Assembly: GCF_009712225.1 (NCBI RefSeq)
Contig: NZ_WASP01000006.1
Span: 1 to 64,000, forward strand
Length of the DNA: 64,000 nucleotides
Origin: Desulfovibrio sp.
GTDB taxonomy: Bacteria; Desulfobacterota; Desulfovibrionia; Desulfovibrionales; Desulfovibrionaceae
Direction: 5' to 3'
The notes beneath the pieces were generated by a model. It made no database searches and was not told the DNA's origin. It saw only the letters and a program-made list of their open reading frames with translations. The translations under genes and the position numbers were made by a program. Of this stretch, positions 45,358 to 55,752 are shown in pieces. How positions within the stretch are numbered: the stretch's first letter is position 1; every line of letters begins with the position of its first letter.

Positions 45358-47307
45358 ATGGATAAAAAGGATTTCAGATTTGCCTTTGTTTCCAACTCTA
45401 GTGCTATTGCCGCCACGGTACATGATTATGCCGCAAGGCTGGGCATTGGAATGGAAATTAGCCTTGCCACCATGGAAAAAGCCGTCCCCGTGGCCCGTTC
45501 TCTACTGGAAAAAGGTACTGAAGTTATCCTTGGCGGCGGCGCCACTGGTAAACTTTTGCGCCAACAGTTGCACAAGCCGGTGGTCACCATCGCCCGTAGC
45601 CATCTGGATGTGCTGCGGGCGTTATTGTACGCAAGGCGCCACACGCACCACATTGCATTGACCTGTTACGATGCCCCACCCACGGGCTGGGAAGTGCTTG
45701 AAAAATTATTGGGAATACGCATTGTCACCATTTCTTTCACCACAACAGAAACCTTACGAGAGGGGATCAACCAAGCGGTGGCAAATGGCGTGGGATGTGT
45801 TGTTGGCGGTGGTATCTGTGCGGAAATAGCCCGTAACTTGGGATGCGAAGGTGTGGTGGTCACGCCGGGCAGTGACGTCATGCAAAGAGCACTGGAAGAA
45901 GCCGTTAATATTGCTGTTTCCCAACGGCTGGAGCGCGAGCAGGCAGCATGGCTGCGGGGTATTCTGGATTCCCTGCACGAAGGTATTGTGGGAGTTGACG
46001 CACAGGGTAAGGTCATTACCTGTAATTCTAGAGCCACGCAACTCCTGGAGGCGGACGCACGCAAAACCACACCCTTCGTAACCGCTGCCTTGCGCAGTAT
46101 GGGTATTCCCGATGCGCTGCAACGCTCGGAGCAGGGTAAGGATACAGTACGCCAGGTGGGAAAATACGAATTTATAGTCAATTCGCGCCCCATCCTTGTC
46201 AATAGCGAAGTGCGCGGAGCCGTGGCCGCCTTCCGCCCCGTCGAAGATATCCGAAGCATTGATGTAAAGCTGCGCGCTCACCTGCGCAGCAAGGGGTTTG
46301 CCACACGGCATGATCTAGATACGCTGACAGGCAATAGCTCCGTCATGTGCCAGCTGCGCGGCAAGGCACGTCGTTTTGCCAGCACCGAAGCCTCCGTGCT
46401 CATCCAGGGGGAAACCGGTACAGGTAAGGAATTATTGGCACACGGCATTCATGCCGCCAGCCCGCGCTGTCAGCAACCCTTCGTCGCCATCAACTGCGCA
46501 GCGCTGTCGGAAACCCTGCTTGAAAGCGAGCTTTTTGGCCATGACGAAGGGGCCTTCACCGGCGCGCGACGCGGCGGCAAGGATGGGCTTTTCGCGCTAG
46601 CCAACGAAGGCAGCATTTTTCTGGATGAAATTGGCGATATTTCTCCCGCACTGCAAGCGCTGCTGCTGCGAGTGCTGGAGTCGGGGGAAATTATGCGTGT
46701 CGGCGGTGACAGGGTTATTCCGGTCAATGTGCGCGTCATCAGTTCATCATGGAAAAACCTGGTAGACGAAGTGCATGCCGGGCGTTTCCGCGCCGACCTC
46801 TACTACCGTCTGACCACACTGAGCCTACATCTGCCGCCGCTACGTCACAGGCTTGAAGATATACCATCCATCGTACGCACCTTGCTCGCTCGCAGAGGGC
46901 TGCCAGACCATTTTTCCCTACATGGCCTGAGAATGCTGTCTGAGTATACTTGGCCGGGTAATATTCGTGAGTTGGAGTCCCTAGTGTGCCGTTACACCCT
47001 GCTGCTGGACAATGGCGTCCCCGATGACACTCTGCTAGCAGAATTGTTGGAGGAATTGCGTGCCATGCAAACCGTCCCCCCCTCTGGCACCATGCACCCG
47101 TTATCCCTTGAAAATGACTGTATGCCCTCCCAGTTTCAGCAATTTCCCAGCCCTCTGACACTCAAAGAACAACTGGAGGTGTGCGAATGCAGCATTCTGA
47201 AAAAAACTCTGGTAAGCACCAACCATAATCGAGCGCTAGCCGCACGCACGCTGGGCATCAGCTCCAACACCCTTTGGCGCAAGCTCAAGGTTTGCAAACT
47301 CTGTTAA
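45358..47307 (+). CDS. PrpR-type sigma-54 dependent activator
   Basis: A 649-residue activator without a receiver domain. Residues about 1-185 are a PrpR_N-type sensor (AATVHDYAARLGIGMEISLA, GGGATGKLLRQQ, VVTPGSDVMQRALEEA), which in relatives binds small organic acids. A PAS domain covers about 198-310 (LDSLHEGIVGVDAQGKVITCNSRA), the AAA+ domain about 322-555 (GETGTGKE, GAFTGA, GSIFLDEIGDI), and a Fis-type helix-turn-helix about 605-645 (NRALAARTLGISSNTLWRKLK). It lies just downstream of the TauE-sulfotransferase-DASS operon, whose promoter is sigma-54 dependent, so it is the likely ligand-responsive activator of that operon. Confidence 0.93.
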   Translation: MDKKDFRFAFVSNSSAIAATVHDYAARLGIGMEISLATMEKAVPVARSLLEKGTEVILGGGATGKLLRQQLHKPVVTIARSHLDVLRALLYARRHTHHIALTCYDAPPTGWEVLEKLLGIRIVTISFTTTETLREGINQAVANGVGCVVGGGICAEIARNLGCEGVVVTPGSDVMQRALEEAVNIAVSQRLEREQAAWLRGILDSLHEGIVGVDAQGKVITCNSRATQLLEADARKTTPFVTAALRSMGIPDALQRSEQGKDTVRQVGKYEFIVNSRPILVNSEVRGAVAAFRPVEDIRSIDVKLRAHLRSKGFATRHDLDTLTGNSSVMCQLRGKARRFASTEASVLIQGETGTGKELLAHGIHAASPRCQQPFVAINCAALSETLLESELFGHDEGAFTGARRGGKDGLFALANEGSIFLDEIGDISPALQALLLRVLESGEIMRVGGDRVIPVNVRVISSSWKNLVDEVHAGRFRADLYYRLTTLSLHLPPLRHRLEDIPSIVRTLLARRGLPDHFSLHGLRMLSEYTWPGNIRELESLVCRYTLLLDNGVPDDTLLAELLEELRAMQTVPPSGTMHPLSLENDCMPSQFQQFPSPLTLKEQLEVCECSILKKTLVSTNHNRALAARTLGISSNTLWRKLKVCKLC

Positions 47308-47884
47308 CCGGCTACGGATTCTCAATAGCTTTTTTGTGTTTATCGACAAAGTGTGTACATTTATCTTTGACATACGTAATGTTGTGTAAATAATTACATG
47401 TAGATTACTAAATGTACATCTCTTAGCATTCTAGATAATACTGATTTTTCCGTACAACTTGTTAATCTGGTAGCAATCAGATTAATGCTGGTCACATGCC
47501 AATCAGCCTCACCTCAAGGGGTGTCTCACAAGCACTTCGTCCACGTCATCTTTCCTGAATATACGGCAGGCTCCTCTGTGGCCGAGCACATGTGGCACCT
47601 CTATCCATTTGTAAAAGCTCTCGTTAGTCTCTTTAAAATAGAAATAGTATTCATTGACTGTCAGTTAGCGTTCGTCAATTTAAATGTTTTACTGTTTTTT
47701 TGAATTGCATATAAAAAAATGGAAAATACAAGCAAGTTAAGCCAAATAGTATCAACTTTTATAAAGGATTGTTCTTAAAAATTGTTACTTTTAAGAAATG
47801 ACAGCGTATGCTATCTAACTGATATATAAGATTTCCTTAAGTGATGTGTCCTTGTGCTGAAAAGTTAGTGTTCCTAAGATAGGA
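47308..47884. other. AT-rich intergenic region
   Basis: These 577 bases are AT-rich and hold no convincing gene. The 72-codon frame near 47485 has no SD and no family resemblance. Nothing else is recognised. Confidence 0.45.
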
Positions 47885-48149
47885 GTGCACAAGAATAAAA
47901 CCAAGCAGGTTCACGCAGAGCAGATTATTGGGTTACTGCGGTAATCGGTGGCTGGAGAGTCCGGACGATCAACTCCGTCAAAGTGGCTTATCGGATGCGA
48001 CCTTTTACAAATTGCGCAGCAGTCGGTGGGATGAGTATCTCTGACGCCAGCGGCTACGCCAGTTGGAGGAAGAGGGCGTCCGGCTGAAAAGGCTGGTGGG
48101 CGAACAGGTGCTTGATATCGTCGTCCTGGGCGATGGATTTTGTAAGTGA
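47885..48149 (+). pseudogene. IS3-family transposase OrfA remnant
   Basis: From a GTG with AGGA upstream the frame reads KNKTKQVHAEQIIGLLR and then hits a TAA at 47942. The next frame continues the typical OrfA helix-turn-helix and leucine-rich segments: QSGLSDATFYKLRSSRWDEY, a TGA, then RQLEEEGVRLKRLVGEQVLD, ending at a TGA at 48147-48149. This pattern (SDATFYKWR..., RQLEEEN.RLK) is diagnostic of IS3/IS911-type OrfA. The frameshift and stops show it is dead, and OrfB is absent. Confidence 0.82.
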
Positions 48150-48368
48150 CTCCCTTATAGATGGGTGACACCTCCGGATTTTGACAATTGTCGATTTGTG
48201 GGATCGCTCAAGCCCAGTGCTCGAAGTGGATATGTCATTGATGGGTGTTAAAGCCGCACGTGTTTCTTTCCCTTGCGCCCGGACTGCATGATTATAGTCA
48301 GCGGTGACCACATAGCTTATTGGGTTGACTGCCTCCAGAAGAATTTCGCGAAAAGAATATAACCTGAG
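48150..48368 (-). pseudogene. Unidentified gene fragment abutting the IS3 remnant
   Basis: The minus strand carries an open stretch that reads like real protein: LYSFREILLEAVNPISYVVT, followed by a region containing AALTPINDISTSSTGLERS and KSTIVKIRRCHPSIRE. It stops resembling coding sequence exactly where the IS3 remnant begins, as if the gene had been interrupted. I cannot name the family. The longer 147-codon frame from 48497 is not a believable whole gene because both ends are overprinted on the MCP 3' end and the IS. Confidence 0.4.
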
Positions 48369-48432
48369 CCCACTAGGAGCCACTAACTTACAAGTGGTAT
48401 GTGCGGAGGGTAAGGGCAGGACGAGTAACCTC

Positions 48433-50181
48433 TTACGTCGACATGGCAAGATAGAGGTTATCAAGCTCGTCAAACAACGTTTGGCGAACTTCTTCAAATT
48501 CAGGCATAATGTCTTGTGCTTCTCTCTTGTTACCTTGTTCGACCAAGGCTGCTATGCGGATAGCCAAAGCATGTACCTGTTCGTGGAGTTTTCCTATTTC
48601 CTGAAAGATTGGGTTGTTACCCCAATTGCGTTGTCCTTCACCGTCATACCATTTACCGAAGGCGCACTGGTGGTGATCGATCATCTCTGCGGACTTCAGG
48701 AACATATGTCCTTGCAGTACCGCTTCCAAGCGTGACCGCCATGCCAAATGCGCAGTTTTGATGGCACCCACATCAAAAGGTTCATCACCAAGGTTGAATT
48801 CGCAAATGGATTTGTTCATCCCTTTGGTCAAACTGGTTAGTTCCCTAGCCGAAGAATTGACCTGAATGGTGCTGGTAGCCATCTCTGCAATTGTAGAATT
48901 AACAGACTTTACATTTTGAGATATATTTTGGACTGAGAGATGCCCTTTGTGGACTCTGTCGCGCATATTGTCCATTATTTCAGCTATAGTTGTCATCATT
49001 TTTTCAATGTTTACAGAGGCTTGTGAATGCTCACCTGTGGCTTTTGAAGAACTAAACATCATGTCTTTGAGAGCATTAACGTCAGAATTAATGCCACCGA
49101 CTTCTTGACTCACAATGTGCATAGCTTCCATAAGGCTGTCAGTTTCACGAATCTGCTCTTCGGCCACACTCATACTTTTTTCGATTGCAGTCACGGCATG
49201 TTCCGTTGAAGCAAGATTGCTGCTGGCCATTGTTTGGATAGATCTTATTGCCGTTTCCACATCTTTGGTTGCATTCATAGTCTTTTCTGCAAGCTTGCGT
49301 ACTTCATCGGCAACAACTGCGAATCCCCTGCCTGATTCTCCAGCCCTGGCGGCTTCAATGGCTGCATTTAACGCGAGGAGATTCGTTTGGTCTGCGATGT
49401 CAGCAATAACACCCAAAATCGCACCAATAGACTGACTGTCCTGGCCTAATGCTTCCATATCCGTTCTGAGAGATACTGCCTGTTCCCGTACACCTGCGAT
49501 TGAATCGTTGAGGTTGCGTAAGCCAACAATGCCTTGTGCGGCCTGTTCTCCAAGTGATTCAATGCGAAGAGAGTTTTCACGGGCGGTATGTGATACCTGC
49601 TCCGCAGCTTCCAGAGCACTTTTCATGTTACTGGCAATGGATTGGCTTGATTGACACATTTGGCTTACACCTGTAGCAATCCCGGCGACATGGCTAGCAA
49701 CTTCTCTGGCGGACAAATCAATAGATTCCATCTCACCTAAGAGGAGCAGAGTTTCATCATTAATGGCGGAAGTGTCACTTTGAGCTGTCTGGGCTTTAGT
49801 GCTGGCTTGGTCAGAGTTTTTTTCAAAATCAATGCTATAAGCTGAGATAGTCGAGATAGCATTTCGATCTTTAATGGCGTAAGTGCGCATTCGCATAATC
49901 GCGGAACAACTTTCACTGGAACTATGGCAGCCACTCAAGTTTCCAGTAGCCAGTCGATCTATTGCGTTTCGATGTATACTAAGCTGGTGTGCCATTGGGC
50001 GCAAACAAGAAAAGCCGAACCATATGCACAATACAGTGAATACTGTCCAACCCGCAGCAAGTGTTGGCATTAACGAAAAAGTAGATGCAAACACTACATG
50101 GATAGTCAGGACAAAATTAATAATAAGAAGACTAACAAGTGTGAAATAAAACTTAATGTAACTCCTAGGTGCCTTAGGCAT
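48433..50181 (-). CDS. Methyl-accepting chemotaxis protein with C-terminal CZB domain
   Basis: A 582-residue chemoreceptor. Two membrane helices (about 9-32 and 38-58) are joined by a very short loop, so there is no periplasmic sensor. The signalling domain tip is [36 protein letters not shown]-terminal CZB domain (about 450-530) has the zinc ligands in [10 protein letters not shown] and [14 protein letters not shown] domains sense zinc and hypochlorous acid. A Cys pair, C85 and C92 in GCHSSSESC, lies just after the second helix and could be redox-active. GAGGAG precedes the ATG at 50181. The catalase gene lies upstream on the same strand. Confidence 0.92.
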   Translation of the reverse strand: MPKAPRSYIKFYFTLVSLLIINFVLTIHVVFASTFSLMPTLAAGWTVFTVLCIWFGFSCLRPMAHQLSIHRNAIDRLATGNLSGCHSSSESCSAIMRMRTYAIKDRNAISTISAYSIDFEKNSDQASTKAQTAQSDTSAINDETLLLLGEMESIDLSAREVASHVAGIATGVSQMCQSSQSIASNMKSALEAAEQVSHTARENSLRIESLGEQAAQGIVGLRNLNDSIAGVREQAVSLRTDMEALGQDSQSIGAILGVIADIADQTNLLALNAAIEAARAGESGRGFAVVADEVRKLAEKTMNATKDVETAIRSIQTMASSNLASTEHAVTAIEKSMSVAEEQIRETDSLMEAMHIVSQEVGGINSDVNALKDMMFSSSKATGEHSQASVNIEKMMTTIAEIMDNMRDRVHKGHLSVQNISQNVKSVNSTIAEMATSTIQVNSSARELTSLTKGMNKSICEFNLGDEPFDVGAIKTAHLAWRSRLEAVLQGHMFLKSAEMIDHHQCAFGKWYDGEGQRNWGNNPIFQEIGKLHEQVHALAIRIAALVEQGNKREAQDIMPEFEEVRQTLFDELDNLYLAMST

Positions 50182-50355
50182 GACTCTCTCCTCATTCAAA
50201 GCGAAAACAATGCGCCTCAATAAAGTTTTTATTATCCTATGGTCGGCATATAGCTGTTTATCTTTAGGGTAGTGCACAAGGCACTACCCTAAAGTGTTAT
50301 GGTCTGTTGCAGAAAGATTGTGATTCTGCCGAATCATTACCGTAATGGTATGGAA

Positions 50356-51816
50356 CTAGATTTTTTCTGCCGGCATACCGCAAGCTCGTGCCACTCCCGC
50401 TCCATATGCCGGATCAGCTTTTGCGCAGTTCCTAATGTGTCGCAGCTTTATTTCTTCGGGAGCATCTCCGAGGGCGCGGGCGGTATTACCAAACAATACC
50501 TCTTGTTGCTCAGGACTCATTATTCTGAACAATTTCCCTGGTTGCTCGAAATAGTCCGCATCATCGCACGGATATGACCAATGGTCAGCATCTCCGCTGA
50601 TTTTTAAAGGCGGTTCGATAAATTCTGCTTGTTCCTGCCATATCCCATGGCTGTTAGGCTCATAATTGGTGAGCCCCCCATAGTTGCCGTCTACACGCAT
50701 CTGACCATCACGGTGGTAACTGTGGAAGGGGCAGCGCGATTTGTTTACAGGAATGAGGTGGTGGTTAACGCCCAGCCGGTAGCGTTGGGCGTCCCCATAA
50801 GAGAACAGCCTTCCCTGTAACATTTTGTCAGGAGACAAGCCTATGCCCGGTACAATATTGGTGGGGTTAAAAGCGGCTTGTTCAACTTCTGCAAAATAGT
50901 TTTCCGGGTTACGATTGAGCTCCAGAACGCCAACCTCAATGAGAGGGCAATCCTTATGGTACCACACCTTTGTCAGGTCAAAAGGATGGTAGGGAAGTTT
51001 TTCTGCTGCAGCTTCTGGCATGACCTGAACAAATAGCGTCCAACGTGGGAAATCACCTTTTTCAATATGTTCGAAAAGGTCCCTTTGGTGGCTGTCGCGA
51101 TCCTTACCAACTAGTTCCTGCGCTTCGGCGTCAGTGAGGTTTTTAATGCCTTGCTGCGTGCGAAAATGGAACTTCACCCAATAGCGCTCATTCTGTGCAT
51201 TGATAAAGCTGAATGTGTGGCTGCCGAAACCGTGCATGTGCCGATATGAAGCAGGAATGCCACGATCACTCATGACGACGGTAACCTGATGCAACGCTTC
51301 TGGCAGGAGCGACCAAAAGTCCCAGTTATCCGCCGCACTGTGCATGTTGGTGCGGGGATTTCGTTTGACCACATGGTTGAGGTCAGGAAACTTTAGGGGG
51401 TCTCTCAAAAAAAACACAGGGGTGTTGTTGCCAACAAGATCCCAGTTGCCCTGATCTGTATAAAATTTGATGGCAAAGCCGCGAATATCCCGTTCTGCAT
51501 CGGCTGCGCCTCGCTCGCCCGCAACGGTTGAAAACCGCACGAACAGATCTGTTTTTTTGCCAATTTTAGAAAATACTGATGCCTTTGTGTAACGTGTGAT
51601 GTCGTGCGTTACTGTGAAGGTGCCATAAGCACCGGAACCTTTGGCGTGCATTCGACGTTCCGGGATCACCTCCCGGTCAAAATGAGCCAGTTTTTCAAGA
51701 AACCAAACGTTCTGAAGAAGCATCGGCCCTTGGGGCCCGGCGGTCAGTACACGATTGTTATCGGCAACAGGGGCTCCGGCGTTGTTGGTAAGTTTGTTAC
51801 TATGATCATTTTTCAT
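50356..51816 (-). CDS. katA: Monofunctional haem catalase, small-subunit clade
   Basis: A 486-residue catalase that splits hydrogen peroxide. Distal-side residues are in [18 protein letters not shown] (His) and [12 protein letters not shown] (Asn), and the proximal Tyr haem ligand is in [14 protein letters not shown]. The length fits the small-subunit, NADPH-binding clade. GGGGAA lies before the ATG. A near-consensus Fur/PerR-type box lies about 200 bases upstream. It is on the same strand as the CZB chemoreceptor, 175 bases ahead of it, forming a small oxidative stress group. Catalase is patchily distributed among Desulfovibrio, consistent with acquisition by transfer. Confidence 0.97.
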   Translation of the reverse strand: MKNDHSNKLTNNAGAPVADNNRVLTAGPQGPMLLQNVWFLEKLAHFDREVIPERRMHAKGSGAYGTFTVTHDITRYTKASVFSKIGKKTDLFVRFSTVAGERGAADAERDIRGFAIKFYTDQGNWDLVGNNTPVFFLRDPLKFPDLNHVVKRNPRTNMHSAADNWDFWSLLPEALHQVTVVMSDRGIPASYRHMHGFGSHTFSFINAQNERYWVKFHFRTQQGIKNLTDAEAQELVGKDRDSHQRDLFEHIEKGDFPRWTLFVQVMPEAAAEKLPYHPFDLTKVWYHKDCPLIEVGVLELNRNPENYFAEVEQAAFNPTNIVPGIGLSPDKMLQGRLFSYGDAQRYRLGVNHHLIPVNKSRCPFHSYHRDGQMRVDGNYGGLTNYEPNSHGIWQEQAEFIEPPLKISGDADHWSYPCDDADYFEQPGKLFRIMSPEQQEVLFGNTARALGDAPEEIKLRHIRNCAKADPAYGAGVARACGMPAEKI

Positions 51817-52772
51817 GCTGTTCCCCTTTGGCTATAGGTTAGCAAGAACTGCAACCACCTCACATGCAGTAAAAAAAGAGGGCCTGTTCTTAGGGATGGA
51901 TTGATTGGTTGTTTGCCGTCATTTCCATGAGATCTCCTACAAATAGCAACTGTCATTCAGCGAGGTTGTTCAATCCGCCTGAGTTTTATGGCACGAATAA
52001 CTAGCTATGTAAATGATAATGATATTCATTATCATTATATTTATTCATCTGCTTACATCTGTGATCATATATCTTTCAATAGCTGGCAGCTGACCCCAAG
52101 GGGAGGACCTCTATAAACCAGTAATATGTGTATAGTTTTTTATAAAAACAGCAGACTGTTACGAGGCATTTACGTGGAAGGCTCAGGTGTTAAAAAATTC
52201 CCGCCAAGAAATCGTAAGTCTTCCTCACCAGTATGAATGCTACGTGCAGAGCAGTCTGCCATTGATGTCAAACCAAACACGAAAACTCAAATGAGAGGAT
52301 AAAGCCTTCCTCCTGCGCTCATGGCAAACCCTGACTTAAACATGGTCTGTAGAATGCTATAGCCGATCAGCCAAGGCGATTGCGTTAATATCCGCTACCA
52401 AGAGGAAACATTTTTTATCTGGTGTTATCATCATAAAACTGCATAATAGCTCTATATCAGTGATATTTATTCTATGAATTTGCAATGCCTTTAATAAAAG
52501 CCGGTATCAAAGATATCACATAGCTGGCGCCGATCAACAGTTAGTACTTCAGTCGCAGATTGCCTCAATATCCCAAGAATAGCTCGTTCCAGAACCTGCT
52601 TCGTTTTATTTTTATGCGCTTAATATCGGGGGCGTTCTAACCTTAGTTGCGTTCGAGATAATTTGTCGTGCAAGTTTGTACTTGTTTGTTATTGATGTTA
52701 GATAGTTATACTATAGTGGCGCATCTGATGAATATTAAAACATATCAGTAAATGTAATTGTCATTGAATATG
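51817..52772. other. Long intergenic region upstream of katA
   Basis: These 956 bases, AT-rich, hold the katA promoter region and the Fur box listed separately. A minus-strand stretch at about 52270-52420 reads partly like coding sequence with several stops, but I cannot identify it. No intact gene is seen. Confidence 0.4.
52015..52033. promoter_or_regulatory. Fur-type operator upstream of katA
   Basis: GATAATGATATTCATTATC differs at one position from the 19-base Fur consensus (GATAATGATAATCATTATC). With its flanks it forms an 11-base inverted repeat around TAT (52012-52036). It lies about 200 bases upstream of the katA start and no gene lies on the other side within 700 bases, so katA is the probable target. 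Confidence 0.82.
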
Positions 52773-53717
52773 CTACAATTTGAGCAATAATTCCTCTGTA
52801 AGCTGCGCTGCATATTCTTTAATTATGCTTACTAGTCTGTTTATATATACATCATTTTGCCTGTGGTCAGAAATAATTATTCCATAATCGTTGCATGGAA
52901 GGACATGGTCAACAGGAATTGCCACAATGTCATCCAAGAATTTATTTCTAATATCAAGGAGACATATCTCATCAACAACAGCAGCACCAAGGCCTTGGCG
53001 CACTAAATCATATGTGACAAGGTAGTTGTTAGTAGAGATTGTGGAGTTAATCTCATATAATTGCAGCATATTGAGGCGTTCTTGAGAGGCGATACTCGAT
53101 AGAGTGATGTCTTCAACATTGAACCCAATAAGAGGCAATCGGCGCAATTCTTCCAACGAGGGTTTGGCTGAAATGCCCCAAGGGCTATCCTTGGGTAAAA
53201 TAAGTACTCTTCTTGCGGTGAACAAAACTTTCATTTTTTCTTCGCTTGGCAAAGTCAAACCGCCAGCAGCTACCATATCAACTCTGCCGTCATGCAGAGC
53301 GCTTAATCCCTGAACGCAAGTACACTCAAAAATTTTTATATTTGAATTGTTAAAACTGGTAAACTGCGCAATAGATTGCGTAAGAAAAGGTGAAAAGGCC
53401 ATGTTAGTTGCTATTGTTATGTTAGTTCTGAAGTTGTTTTTATAAGAAAAAATATCTAAATTCATCTTTTCAAATAAAATGAAAATTTCTACTGCCCAAT
53501 TTAAAAGTTTTATTCCGGATTGTGTAAGGATTAATTTTTTTTTTGATCTGTCAAAAAGAGCAATTCCAAGTTCATGCTCCAGACTGCGTATCTGGTAACT
53601 AATTGTCGATACATTGCGATGCATATGCTCGGCAGCCTTACTAAGGTTGCCAGTTTTCGCCACAAAGTAAAATCCCCTGAGCCACTGCAAAAAATCTCCA
53701 CTTCGCTCTCTAATCAC
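52773..53717 (-). CDS. LysR family transcriptional regulator
   Basis: A 314-residue LysR regulator. The N-terminal helix-turn-helix is GNLSKAAEHMHRNVSTISYQIRSLEHELGIALFDR (about 23-57), followed by a linker helix and a two-lobed effector domain (about 90-300). Cysteines are present in FECTCVQG and VDEICLLD but not in the OxyR arrangement, so peroxide sensing is not implied. It is strongly AT-rich compared with the core genes, which suggests transfer. It stands alone; the catalase is downstream on the same strand but more than 900 bases away. No target can be named. Confidence 0.9.
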   Translation of the reverse strand: MIRERSGDFLQWLRGFYFVAKTGNLSKAAEHMHRNVSTISYQIRSLEHELGIALFDRSKKKLILTQSGIKLLNWAVEIFILFEKMNLDIFSYKNNFRTNITIATNMAFSPFLTQSIAQFTSFNNSNIKIFECTCVQGLSALHDGRVDMVAAGGLTLPSEEKMKVLFTARRVLILPKDSPWGISAKPSLEELRRLPLIGFNVEDITLSSIASQERLNMLQLYEINSTISTNNYLVTYDLVRQGLGAAVVDEICLLDIRNKFLDDIVAIPVDHVLPCNDYGIIISDHRQNDVYINRLVSIIKEYAAQLTEELLLKL

Positions 53718-55671
53718 CGCGACCTCACTTCAATTATGACTAGAATATTAATAGAAAATTAGTGTGTTGTGTGAAAAAAAGTAATGATTTAATTAGTTTT
53801 ATAAGAAGCGCATTGCTTGGTCTTATACTTTGGTGTGTTTTTTAATACACATCGAATATGCTTTGGTACATATTGCAACTGCTTTAGTTTCCTCTGTTAA
53901 TGCTTTGTAAATTTTATAATTACATCCAGTTTTAGACAAAACTCAATGCAATAATTTCGAATGATAGTTTAATTTTATCGAATATCTGCGGTGCTGTTGG
54001 GTCGATAAGTAGATTGGCACTTCTTAGTAGGGGTTGCTTTTGCAACGGGGTTCAGCGCGCACCATTTTGATGGGATCGGCCTGAAGGAGTACGGCCAGCA
54101 GAAACAAAATGCCGAAGATCTCTATGCCATAGAATGGGCGGATTGTGGGTGATTCAGACCTGAAGTCGTGACAGGTAGCTTTGCGTAGATTTGCTGCAGG
54201 GGTGATGGGTGTGCTATGAGTTCAGCAAAATCTGTGCTGTTTTACTAGAGAAAAACGCTTACTCGTCGTTGTAATCCGCAATGTCGGTCTAAAATTTGAT
54301 AGGACTTTGGCAGGGCTGCAGGGCAGGGTAGGAAAGACATGGTTTTGAACGCTTATTTGCTTTTGGCGTTTTGTTTGGATGTTGCATTTGCCTGCAGCCC
54401 AAGGAACAGACTGCCTAACAGGGAGATGAAGTTCGGATGAAGGAATTCATGTCAAGATCGGGCACCTCGCAGTGAAGGAACATTTTTTTTACCGCAAGCC
54501 TTTGCCAAAATTTGTGCTTCGAACAAAGACGTAAAATTGTCGACACAGCTATCCCACGCTTGATTTCGGCCCATGGTTAAATTTTCAAACAGCAACGATC
54601 ACGTGCTATTATCCGTAGATCAACGAATTTAACTACAATTTATCTTTCATGAAATGTATCATAAATTTTTTTGAAGTTGTTGCAGATTGGATAAGAAAAT
54701 TACACAACATATAAAGCGATGGATAATCACAAATTAGTTGTAATTGAGTACGAAATGCATGCTTAAGTGGGAGATGTGCAGTCTGCAAGAGGCCGAAAGA
54801 CAAACCAATAAAATTTGAATTACACGATGTATCATCACCTGTTACGGCAAAGCAATTGCAATGTTGGACTATGCATGTGCGATATCATGTACATCACGAT
54901 GCGGCGCAGCATTTTGTATCAGGTGGCTATTATGAACTGGCACTGTCAACGCCAAGCGATGCTCTTTTGGTGCAAGACGAACTCCAGTTGTGCTGGTTTC
55001 TGTGTGCCCGCTGGAAATGTGATGAACAGCTTTAACAAACACAAATATTTAATAATTACATTATGATATGAATTTTGGGCTACAAGTATGCACGGACGCT
55101 AGGGCGGTTAATGTTCGCATCTTTATGGTTGAGCTTGGGCGTTTTGGGCAGCGTAATAAAGGAATGGCACTGGCGTGATCTGAAGCAACAATATCTGTAT
55201 TTATGGGTGGTAGAGATAGAGCGTGCGTTTCGTTCTGCCCACAAAAATTTGACAGTACGAAGCGGATGGACAGCCTTAGCAGCTCAAGCCAAGGGGAGTT
55301 CCTCCACGGCTTGACCCCAAATGTGGCGGCATGTCCATTAAACTCAATTTTTTATTTTGCCGTTGATAGTCTCACATGTAGCATCCTTACCTAAGCTACT
55401 GTCGGATTGGCCACAATAATTCCCTATCAAATTCTCTGAGTCTTATTCTTGTGTCCACATGTCTGGAGCACCTGCTTATAAAAGGCTCATTTTGCGAGGA
55501 GACGTTAAGTCTGTCTATCCAACCATCCTTCTTAATTGGATATATAGTAAATTCAAATCAGTATTTAAAACTTTCGAATTGACTATATTCACGTTCTATA
55601 TGAAATATTTATACGAATACGAAGAAGAATGTTTATCAAATTTTATGCATAGCTATAAGGGAACTTAAAAG
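53718..55671. other. Two-kilobase gene-poor AT-rich region
   Basis: No intact gene is convincing. A plus-strand frame at about 54034-54151 reads like a gene remnant (contains FATGFSAHHFDGIGLKEYGQ, then a stop at about 54149). A 69-codon frame at 55459-55668 (+) ends just before a terminator and could be a small gene, but it lacks an SD and any recognised family. A 33-codon signal-peptide-like frame begins at about 54340. The region looks like eroded sequence. Confidence 0.45.
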
Positions 55672-55706
55672 CCGCTGACGGAATACCTCCTCAGTGGTCT
55701 TTTTTT
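55672..55706 (+). terminator. Rho-independent terminator
   Basis: CCGCTGA at 55672-55678 pairs with TCAGTGG at 55691-55697 (one G-T pair), followed by TCTTTTTTT. It terminates some plus-strand transcript from the preceding gene-poor region and insulates the PilZ-like gene downstream. Confidence 0.72.
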
Positions 55707-55752
55707 AGGATCCATTACGTAATCTTGCAAATTACTTGAAGGTAAATGAAAT

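Noticed and set aside
47911-48171. 86-codon minus-strand ORF
   Set aside because: It is antisense to the IS3 OrfA remnant, whose plus-strand protein signature is much clearer.
52773-53717. LysR protein as OxyR controlling katA
   Set aside because: The cysteines do not match the OxyR redox pair, the gene is more than 900 bases from katA and not divergent from it; the Fur-type box is a better explanation for katA control.
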